Below are positions 55,725 to 63,266 of a stretch of DNA of 64,000 nucleotides, one piece after another. The notes under the pieces were generated by a model, which had not been told where the DNA came from, did not search any database, and saw only the letters and a list, made by a program, of their open reading frames with translations. The position numbers and the translations under genes were made by a program. The stretch comes from Litoribaculum gwangyangense (GTDB taxonomy: Bacteria; Bacteroidota; Bacteroidia; Flavobacteriales; Flavobacteriaceae), in the NCBI RefSeq assembly GCF_039543505.1, contig NZ_BAABJW010000004.1, forward strand, positions 62,001 through 126,000, given 5' to 3'. How positions within the stretch are numbered: position 1 is the first letter of the stretch; every line of letters begins with the position of its first letter.

Positions 55725-57914
55725 ATGAATATCATTTACATAAAGGATGCATCTTTAAAGTTAGTTCTTTTAATAGTCGTTTTATTTCTGTTTGGCTGGA
55801 CTGCCATGTCTCAAGTTGTTTTTGAGAGTGAAGTTAAAATTACCGATTTTGGTTTGCATTTTGATGGAACACAAAAAACGTCTGGAACAACCAATACGAC
55901 GGAAAATTCACCTTACGATTATTATTTTGGAAACCAAATTTCAGCTCATGGAGATTGTATAACCTCTTATAATCAGTATGTATTCATGACTTGGTACAAA
56001 GGTGGAAAAGGTGTTCGTAACGTCATGCTTACCCGTTTAAATACTACTACTGGAACCATGGCAACCATCGAGTTTCCACACAGGCATACGGGTTACCAAA
56101 ACCAATGGTGGATTGGAGAATCTCACAATACCATTGCTGTAGGGATTAGTCCGTTAGATGGTACAATTCATTTATTGTATGATATGCATGCTTATAGTGC
56201 ATCAAGGCCTTCAAATGGTAGTTTATCAAACGATTATTTTAGATATTCTTACTCCATAGCAAATGCAGCGGCACTGCCAGATGCCGATTTTACTCTAGAT
56301 AAATTTGTCCAAAGTGGAAATGGAGATTACAAACATTTAAGAATGCCCGGTAGCGCGCCACAATCTGAATTTGTTGGTCTTACTTATCCGAAATTTTTCT
56401 TGAATGATGCTGGGGAACTTTTCATGAATATGCGAGAGGGTGGCAACAACAACGGTGCTTATAAGTATTGCAAATATAATGCTGATACTGGTACGTGGTC
56501 TAATTTTATAAATTTCAATACCTTAAATGCAAAAAACCAGCCAGGGATAACCTATAATTGGGGTTTATACGGAAACTTTAAATATGTAAATGGAAAAATA
56601 AGAATTGGTTTTCAGCGCAGATCATCAAATAATTCGGATAAATATCAATATCAAAATGGGGTTTATTATGCTTATTCTGATAATCAGGATGGTAATGGTG
56701 GTTGGAAAAATCATCAAGGTCAAAGTTTTTCATTACCCCTTTATGATGCCGATTTTATTAAAGTTATGGAACCAGGAGATTATGTGCAAGGAACAAATAC
56801 AAATTCCATAAGTATCGTTAGTGGTTTTGATTGGACCGTTACTGATAAAGGTGATGTTCATATTATTAGTAGAGTAAGAGATAACCAGTTTAACGTTACC
56901 AAATATTTACACACCTATAAACCGGCTGGTGCAACCGATTTTATTACAACGGAAGCATTTTCTGGGGCAGAAGAAATTTATACAGCTGGGAACGATGTTT
57001 TTATAATTGGATTAACTGGTGGGCGCGTTTTCGTTGAAAAGGCAGAAGGTGGTACCAATAACTTTACAAGAGTGTATCAAGCAACAGGGGGTAGAACGTT
57101 TAGTCATGGGCAGGTTTATATTGCGAATGGCAAGTTGTATTACTACTTAATGGAAAATGCTTCAGGTAATGCACGGCCTTTGTATTTACAAACTATAGAT
57201 TTGGATATTGTGACCAAAGACCCAACGGCATCAAATAATTTTACCATCCAAGCTGTGGGCGAAACCTGTGCAAATAAAAATAATGGAAAGCTTATAATAA
57301 ATGGAGAGGCGTCGCATGATTACACTACTACAATTAATGGGGTAGAATATAATTTCAATGAAGATACAATTATAGAAGACCTAACCCCAGGTACATATGA
57401 ATTTTGTATTGAGGTAGTTGGAAAGAACTTCAGTCATTGTTATGAGGTAACCATAGAAAGTGGTGTAAATTTAACTGGGAAAATACAAGTATCTAAAAAA
57501 ACAGCAAGTATTTCTGTTAATTCTGGTACAGCACCTTATAGTGTAATAAAAAATGGAACAGAATTATTTCAAACTTACCAAACAAATTTTTCAGTAGCTA
57601 TAAATCATGGAGATGAAATCATGGTAAAGAGCAAAGAAGCTTGCCAAGGTCTTATGTCAAAAACCATCAATTTACTTGAAGATATAAAAGCTTATCCAAA
57701 CCCATCAGATGGTATATTTGAGTTATACATTCCTACTGGAATAGAGACCATAGATTTTGAGGTTTATAATATCCATTCACAATTAATTACCATAAATACC
57801 AATAAGGTTAACGACGGAAAAGTTCGAATAGACATAGCAGATAAGCCTAAGGGTATCTATTTTGTTAAATTAAATTCAGAAAAACCGGTTTTTATAAAAT
57901 TAATAAAGAAGTAA
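55725..57914 (+). CDS. Second secreted BNR-propeller lyase candidate (PL24/PL25-type) with T9SS tail
   Basis: A 729-residue secreted protein with a signal peptide to about residue 29 (AMSQ). A BNR_4-type propeller fills about 30-500. It shares the opening of the 432 protein (NQISAHGDCITSYNQYVFMT, then WYKGGKGVRNVMLTR) and the segment GESHNTIAVGISPLDGTIHL followed by YDMH, whose His residues are catalytic candidates. Residues about 510-655 are two beta-sandwich repeats (VGETCANKNNGKLIINGEAS, LTGKIQVSKKTASISVNSGT). A T9SS type A tail follows (IKAYPNPSDGIFELYIPTG). The propeller is likely an ulvan lyase or a related eliminase acting at the surface; substrate linkage cannot be predicted. Two further genes follow with no or very short gaps. 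Confidence 0.65.
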   Translation: MNIIYIKDASLKLVLLIVVLFLFGWTAMSQVVFESEVKITDFGLHFDGTQKTSGTTNTTENSPYDYYFGNQISAHGDCITSYNQYVFMTWYKGGKGVRNVMLTRLNTTTGTMATIEFPHRHTGYQNQWWIGESHNTIAVGISPLDGTIHLLYDMHAYSASRPSNGSLSNDYFRYSYSIANAAALPDADFTLDKFVQSGNGDYKHLRMPGSAPQSEFVGLTYPKFFLNDAGELFMNMREGGNNNGAYKYCKYNADTGTWSNFINFNTLNAKNQPGITYNWGLYGNFKYVNGKIRIGFQRRSSNNSDKYQYQNGVYYAYSDNQDGNGGWKNHQGQSFSLPLYDADFIKVMEPGDYVQGTNTNSISIVSGFDWTVTDKGDVHIISRVRDNQFNVTKYLHTYKPAGATDFITTEAFSGAEEIYTAGNDVFIIGLTGGRVFVEKAEGGTNNFTRVYQATGGRTFSHGQVYIANGKLYYYLMENASGNARPLYLQTIDLDIVTKDPTASNNFTIQAVGETCANKNNGKLIINGEASHDYTTTINGVEYNFNEDTIIEDLTPGTYEFCIEVVGKNFSHCYEVTIESGVNLTGKIQVSKKTASISVNSGTAPYSVIKNGTELFQTYQTNFSVAINHGDEIMVKSKEACQGLMSKTINLLEDIKAYPNPSDGIFELYIPTGIETIDFEVYNIHSQLITINTNKVNDGKVRIDIADKPKGIYFVKLNSEKPVFIKLIKK

Positions 57915-57915
57915 A

Positions 57916-58626
57916 ATGAAAAAGACATATTTATATTTAGTTATTCTCTTAAGTGTTTTTTTGTCCTGTAGCGGCGGGGGAGATGGTGATCCAGGTTCAG
58001 GTCCTGATCCAGAGCCTGTGAACACAGCACCCACTGTACCTGTGCAGATTTATCCATTAAGTAATACGCTATGCATTGATAATAATGTGGTTTTTCAATG
58101 GAACGCTTCCGCAGATACTGAAGGTAATCCCATAACTTATAAAGTAGAAGTATCAGAGAGTAGTAATTTTTCAACCCTGTCTCATGACCTTAGTAGCTCC
58201 TCAACTTCTAGAGTTATTATTTTAGAAAAAGGGAAATCCTATTATTGGCGTTTAAAAGCTCGAGACAGTAAGGGAGCAGAAAGTGCATATTCCTCTGCGT
58301 TACAATTTTTGACGGAAGGAAATGGGGTTTCTAATCATTTGCCATTTGCACCAGAATTAGTATCGCCAGCATTGAATTCTGAAATTGATGGTTCTAGTAC
58401 CACACTCAGTTGGACAGCTAGCGATGTGGATAATGATACGTTAAGCTATGATGTGTATTTAGATACCAATAGCAGCCCAACCACAAAAGTATCGGAAGGC
58501 CAATCAGGAACCAGTTTTGAAGCGACAGGTTTAACCGCAGCATCTACTTATTATTTCAAAGTTATTGTAAAAGATGGTAACGGAGGTGTTACTATTGGGC
58601 AAGTTTGGAGTTTTACTACGAAATAA
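57916..58626 (+). CDS. Lipoprotein with two fibronectin type III-like domains
   Basis: A 236-residue lipoprotein (lipobox Cys18, FLSC) beginning 1 bp after the previous stop. A Gly/Asp/Pro-rich linker (GGGDGDPGSGPDPEPVN) spaces two FN3/SusE-like domains away from the membrane (about 40-135: YPLSNTLCIDNNVVFQWNAS; about 145-236: SPALNSEIDGSSTTLSWTAS). No catalytic motif. Such proteins often serve as surface scaffolds or glycan binders in Bacteroidota loci. The gene is translationally linked to the propeller gene, so it probably works with it. Function otherwise unknown. Confidence 0.7.
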   Translation: MKKTYLYLVILLSVFLSCSGGGDGDPGSGPDPEPVNTAPTVPVQIYPLSNTLCIDNNVVFQWNASADTEGNPITYKVEVSESSNFSTLSHDLSSSSTSRVIILEKGKSYYWRLKARDSKGAESAYSSALQFLTEGNGVSNHLPFAPELVSPALNSEIDGSSTTLSWTASDVDNDTLSYDVYLDTNSSPTTKVSEGQSGTSFEATGLTAASTYYFKVIVKDGNGGVTIGQVWSFTTK

Positions 58627-58634
58627 TAAAGTTG

Positions 58635-61322
58635 ATGTTTAGAATTTTGGAAATTAATAGGAGGTGTGTGTCCTTGTTTTTCAAGATTACTTTTTTTAAA
58701 CAAATAATTTATTCTTTAGTTTTTTTAATAGGGTCTGCCATGTATGCCCAAAATATAGAAGCACCTTCCTGGGTAGATTTTGCTTCTAAAAAGTTAACAG
58801 GCAATTTGTCGGAAGCTACATTAAATGATTTCTCCTATACAGGCTACCATTTTTCAGAAAAAGAATTACCGGATGTTTCTGCTTGGAATACCATAAACGT
58901 AACCGATTATGGTGCCATTCCAGATGATATTGGTTATGATGATGCGGCTATCCAAGCCACCATAAATGCTGCGGAAGCTAGTGGCGTGCCAACTGTGGTT
59001 TATTTTCCTGCTGGTAGATATGTGGTGTCTAGTGAAGCCACCAAGAACATACCCATAGTTATTTCAAAAAGCTACATAGTCCTACAAGGAGCAGGTACGG
59101 GCGCTGGCGGTACAGAAATATATTCAGATAAATTTGGAGACCAGCAGTTTCCTTATCGTTTCCAATTTGAACCAAGCGATGTTACATCGAACGATATTAC
59201 AAATGTTACTTCTGAAATAAAAAGAGGTGATTTTGAAGTGCAAGTTTCCAGTACCAGTGGTTTAACCGTTGGTCAATCTGTAGATTTATATCAAAGAAAC
59301 CCAGACAACCTAGCAGCTAATATGCCTGGGCTATCTTATAATCCTTTATGGACTCCTATTATTAACAATGGTATTCGTCCTTACGAAAAACATATTATCA
59401 GCGCTATAAATGGAAATAAAGTAACCTTTAAAAACCCTGTGCAACTAAATATGCCCATTCATAATAGTACTGTGCTTAGAACACATAATACTATTGAAGA
59501 GGTAGGAGTAGAAGGTATCTTATTTACAAGCGGATGGAAAAGCTACCCAGAAGATATGAAGCATCATGCCAATGATATTGTAGACTATGCTTGGAGAGCT
59601 GTTCAATTTGAAAATGTTAAAAATGGTTGGATTAGAGACTGCCAATTTAGAGACTGGAATGAAGTAATAGAAATTGAAAAAAGTATCGCTATAACCTTAA
59701 AGGATATCAAAATATATGGAAAAAAGGGGCACACCGGTTATTATTCAAGATATAGCTATGGTGTGTTGTTTGAGAATTGTGAGGATAGTTGTGATCAAGG
59801 GCTTAGTTTAGATTCTGTAAAAGGTATGGTGCATGGACCTGGTATGCGTTGGAGTACAACAAGTAGTGTGTTTATTAATTGCACCATGGCTAAGCACCAA
59901 TCTATTGATTGCCATGGGTATCATCCTTACGGAAACCTGTTAGATAATGTTTCTGGAGGAACGGTAAGAGGTAATGGTGGTGCCGAAAATGCTTACCCAA
60001 ATAGTGGGCCCTACCTAACATTTTGGAATTTTAAACACGATTCCAACTATTCAAATAAAATATTTGATTTTTGGGATTATATAAACAGAAAGACACACAC
60101 GTATGCTTATCCCCTTTTTGTGGGCTTTCAAGATGGACCAGGAGAAACCATCACGTTTATTAATGTAGGTTTGGATGAACTTAGAGGAGAACAGGTTTAC
60201 CCTAGTTCTTTATTTGATGCGCAGTTGCAGTTACGTTTATATGGCGGTTATATGTCGGCATCCTCATCCAAAATCAATGCAGAGGCTAAATTGGCAAATG
60301 ATAATGATGACGCCACGTATTGGGAGTCTGAAAATGCAGGAACTGGAGAATGGCTTTTGTTAGATTTAGGTATCAATAAAACGGTTAAAGGAATCACTGT
60401 AAAAGAAGCCTCAACAAGAATTAAGGACTGGACATTGGATTATTGGGATGGTAGTCAGTGGACAGAACTTATTGCTGCTTCTGAAATCGGTACTGAAAAG
60501 ACAGTTAATTTTGATCTGATTACAGCTCGTAAACTCCGTTTAAATATTGTCAATATGTTAGCCGGCCAAGAATCTACTTCGGCTTCTATTTCTTCTTTCA
60601 AAATCATACCTGGACCGCTAGAACTACCTGTGAATAGCTTCAATATTGAAACCGTTGGCGAAACCTGTATAGACAAGCAAAATGGTAAGGTAGTTATAAC
60701 TGCCAATGCAACCCTTAACTATATAGCTACTTTAAATGGAGAAACGTATAATTTTACAGATACCAGTACCATTGAAAATCTATCACCAGGTACCTATGAT
60801 TTATGTATTACTGTAGATGGAGAAGATTTTGAGCAGTGTTACCAAATAACGATAGAAGGTGGAGTAAGTTTAACAGGCAAGATAGAATTGGTTAAGAAAT
60901 CGGCTCAAGTTTCAGTAGAAAAGGGATTGGCACCGTATAAGGTTTACAAAAACGGTAAGCAAGTGTTGGAGACCTATCAATCTAATTTCAATTTAGAGGT
61001 TGCCCATGGAGACAACATTGAGGTAACGAGTAAGGATGCTTGCCAAGGTAAAATATCTAAAACCATAAGCCTTTTAGATGCCATAAAGGCCTATCCAAAC
61101 CCATCAGCGGGTATTTTCGAAATTTTTGTGCCCAATGATTTGAAGCTGGTGGATGTGGAGGTTTATAATATTCACTCTCAGTTAATGGTCTCAAAAAGGT
61201 ATCCACTTAATTCTGAAAAACTGGTATTAAATATTGAGGATAAGCCTAATGGGATTTATTTTGCTAGATTAAATCTAGAAAATCCCGTATTTATAAAATT
61301 AATAAAATATACCGTGAAATAA
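58635..61322 (+). CDS. Secreted right-handed beta-helix protein with F5/8-type C domain and T9SS tail (putative lyase or hydrolase)
   Basis: A protein of 895 residues from the ATG at 58635; an in-frame TTG at 58605 would overlap the upstream gene. A signal peptide ends near residue 39 (SAMYAQ). The body starts with the pectin-lyase-fold opening INVTDYGAIPDDIGYDDAAI and continues as a beta-helix with GMRWSTTSSVFINCTMAKHQ and SIDCHGYHPYGNLLDNVSGG. At about 540-660 is a discoidin/CBM32-like domain (ASSSKINAEAKLANDNDDAT). The last 230 residues repeat the two sandwich modules and T9SS tail of the 55725 protein. Likely a surface polysaccharide-degrading enzyme; no family is certain. Confidence 0.65.
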   Translation: MFRILEINRRCVSLFFKITFFKQIIYSLVFLIGSAMYAQNIEAPSWVDFASKKLTGNLSEATLNDFSYTGYHFSEKELPDVSAWNTINVTDYGAIPDDIGYDDAAIQATINAAEASGVPTVVYFPAGRYVVSSEATKNIPIVISKSYIVLQGAGTGAGGTEIYSDKFGDQQFPYRFQFEPSDVTSNDITNVTSEIKRGDFEVQVSSTSGLTVGQSVDLYQRNPDNLAANMPGLSYNPLWTPIINNGIRPYEKHIISAINGNKVTFKNPVQLNMPIHNSTVLRTHNTIEEVGVEGILFTSGWKSYPEDMKHHANDIVDYAWRAVQFENVKNGWIRDCQFRDWNEVIEIEKSIAITLKDIKIYGKKGHTGYYSRYSYGVLFENCEDSCDQGLSLDSVKGMVHGPGMRWSTTSSVFINCTMAKHQSIDCHGYHPYGNLLDNVSGGTVRGNGGAENAYPNSGPYLTFWNFKHDSNYSNKIFDFWDYINRKTHTYAYPLFVGFQDGPGETITFINVGLDELRGEQVYPSSLFDAQLQLRLYGGYMSASSSKINAEAKLANDNDDATYWESENAGTGEWLLLDLGINKTVKGITVKEASTRIKDWTLDYWDGSQWTELIAASEIGTEKTVNFDLITARKLRLNIVNMLAGQESTSASISSFKIIPGPLELPVNSFNIETVGETCIDKQNGKVVITANATLNYIATLNGETYNFTDTSTIENLSPGTYDLCITVDGEDFEQCYQITIEGGVSLTGKIELVKKSAQVSVEKGLAPYKVYKNGKQVLETYQSNFNLEVAHGDNIEVTSKDACQGKISKTISLLDAIKAYPNPSAGIFEIFVPNDLKLVDVEVYNIHSQLMVSKRYPLNSEKLVLNIEDKPNGIYFARLNLENPVFIKLIKYTVK

Positions 61323-61775
61323 TTCTTTTTAATATCTTGGTAATAAGCTTAAGCATAAGTTCTAAGATTATAAATTAAAGAGATAAGAAAAGAAGTTTTT
61401 TATTTTATCACTTTAACTAGTTTGGTCATATCTTGCAATAGTGAAGGTAATTATCAAGTGGTAGTTCAGCCCGTTAAATAGGGCTTACTATATCTTTAAT
61501 AAATTATAATCTCAAACAATATAGTGTGTTTACAATATTTTGTTTTTTAATATTTGACTTCATTAATTGAAAATTCAAATTCAATAACCTACAGGGGGAA
61601 GTGTTTGAGAATATTAATTTTTTCAACCTAAATCAAGATTATAGGGGTTAATTAGCTTTAATAAGGCTAAAAGTTGATAGTCGCTATGGAACAGTGATTG
61701 CATACTCTATTAATTGAATTCCACTAGAAGAGGGAGTTTTTGGCCTTGGTTATTAATTTAATTATTAAATTTGAA
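61323..61775 (+). other. Gene-poor stretch with decayed coding sequence
   Basis: No intact gene. The frame starting at 61383 reads IRKEVFYFITLTSLVISCNS, then EGNYQVVVQPVK and a stop at 61479-61481. This is a perfect lipoprotein signal peptide with lipobox, but the expected ATG is ATA. From 61589 another stretch (EVFENINFFNLNQDYRG, stop, LALIRLKVDSRYGTVIAYSI, stop, IPLEEGVFGLGY) looks like a coding sequence with two stops. Together these suggest a lost lipoprotein gene. No operator motif copy was found here. Confidence 0.4.
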
Positions 61776-63092
61776 ATGATGTCAAATACAAATAAATCAA
61801 AGCCTGTGACGAATTTAAAAGTTTCAAGGAGGGTCTTCATCAAAAATACAGCGCTTTTGGTTGGTGGTATTAGCATTGTACCTCGACATGTATTAGGTCA
61901 AGGGTTTATAGCCCCAAGTGATAAGATAAATTTAGGGTTTATTGGTTTAGGTAAGCAAGGTGGGATTTTAGCAAATTTTTTCATTTCAAATACAGAGGTT
62001 CAAATTGTAGCCGGAGCTGAAGTTTGGAGTTCTAAACAAGATTGGTTTAAAGACACCGTTGAAAATTTTTATGCCGAAAAAAGAAATATAAATAACTATA
62101 GAGGCGTAAAAACCTATACCGATTATCAAGATTTAATAGCAAGAAAAGATATTGATGCAGTAGTAATTGCAACACCAGATCATTGGCATGCCATACAATC
62201 TATAGATGCCATGAATTCAGGAAAAGATGTGTATTGCGAAAAACCATTAACCAATACCATACACGAAGGAAGGCAAATGGTAAAAGCAGTTGAAAAAAAT
62301 AAAAGTGTCTTACAAGTTGGAAGTATGCAACGCTCTTGGGGAAATTTCATAAAAGCTAAAGATATTGTAAGGAGTGGGCGTTTAGGAAAAATAAAAAAAG
62401 TGATTGTTAATGTTGGCGACCCTGCCAAACCTTATGATCTTCCTACTGAAACGTTACCGAAAGGAATTGATTGGAATTTATGGTGTGGGCCCGCACCTTT
62501 AATTGGATATAATGGTCTTATAGCTCCTGAAATTGTAAAATCATATCCACAGTGGCGCGACTATAAAGAGACTGCTGGGGGTATTCTTTCTGACTGGGGT
62601 GCGCATATGTTTGATATTGTTCAATGGTGTTTAGATATGGATAGAACAGGGCCTATCACTTACATACCACCTGAAGACCCTAATGCAGTTAGAGGATTAA
62701 AAATGTTTTATGAAAATGGTGTTGAAATGGTGCATGAAGATTTTAATCGTGGTTGGGGCGTTCGTTTTATAGGCGAATATGGATCCATGGATGTAAGTCG
62801 AAAATATCTCGAAACGACACCTTCAAATATTATGGACCCAATGAATTTGAATTTAGAAATGCTGTTTAAAGATAAAGGAAATCATTATCAAGATTGGATA
62901 TCTGCAATTAAATCAAGAAAGCAACCCATTTGCGATGTAGAAATTGGACACAGATCAGCAAGTATCTGTAATATAGCAAACATTGCTTATGAGTTAAACG
63001 AAACCTTATCTTGGAATCCTGAAAAAGAAAAGTTCAAAAACAATCGGTTAGCTAATAAAATGCGAAAACGTAAGCCAAGAAAATTTAATTAA
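61776..63092 (+). CDS. Gfo/Idh/MocA-family oxidoreductase with Tat signal
   Basis: A protein of 438 residues from the ATG at 61776; a TTG at 61740 is less likely. The twin-arginine motif SRRVFIKNTALLVGG marks export in folded form, presumably with bound NAD(P). The N-terminal Rossmann fold follows (INLGFIGLGKQGGILANFFI), then the family motif DAVVIATPDHWHAIQSIDAM and the EKP signature DVYCEKPLTN. The C-terminal part contains GGILSDWGAHMFDIVQWCLD. Exported members oxidise sugars, often at C3. Two DUF1080 proteins elsewhere in the window could use its 3-keto product. A terminator-like hairpin follows at 63106. Confidence 0.88.
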   Translation: MMSNTNKSKPVTNLKVSRRVFIKNTALLVGGISIVPRHVLGQGFIAPSDKINLGFIGLGKQGGILANFFISNTEVQIVAGAEVWSSKQDWFKDTVENFYAEKRNINNYRGVKTYTDYQDLIARKDIDAVVIATPDHWHAIQSIDAMNSGKDVYCEKPLTNTIHEGRQMVKAVEKNKSVLQVGSMQRSWGNFIKAKDIVRSGRLGKIKKVIVNVGDPAKPYDLPTETLPKGIDWNLWCGPAPLIGYNGLIAPEIVKSYPQWRDYKETAGGILSDWGAHMFDIVQWCLDMDRTGPITYIPPEDPNAVRGLKMFYENGVEMVHEDFNRGWGVRFIGEYGSMDVSRKYLETTPSNIMDPMNLNLEMLFKDKGNHYQDWISAIKSRKQPICDVEIGHRSASICNIANIAYELNETLSWNPEKEKFKNNRLANKMRKRKPRKFN

Positions 63093-63105
63093 TATTCCTA
63101 AAAAA

Positions 63106-63145
63106 ATATAAAAACCAAAAGAATTAGATTATCTGGTTTTTATAT
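63106..63145 (+). terminator. Probable terminator hairpin after the oxidoreductase gene
   Basis: A perfect 12-bp inverted repeat, ATATAAAAACCA / TGGTTTTTATAT, with a 16-base loop, 13 bp after the stop codon. The long AT-rich stem and loop make it weaker than the other terminators here. Confidence 0.6.
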
Positions 63146-63249
63146 TATGGTATCTAATAATTTCTTTTAATATCCCATATACATGATACTTTAAAAGAAT
63201 TTCATCTTATTTTTTTATATAATATAAACTGAGATTAATATTTTAATTC

Positions 63250-63266
63250 CAGTATAGAGCAGGATG
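63250..63266 (+). promoter_or_regulatory. PUL operator motif copy
   Basis: CAGTATAGAGCAGGATG, half-sites 10 bp apart. It overlaps the first ATG (63264) of the following reading frame and lies 55 bp before an in-frame TTG at 63321. By analogy with the other sites this favours the TTG as the true start. Confidence 0.55.

Noticed and set aside
61589..61597. CTACAGGGG as a further operator copy for the oxidoreductase gene
   Set aside because: It lacks the GATA end and the CA half-site, and it is about 180 bp from the start codon.
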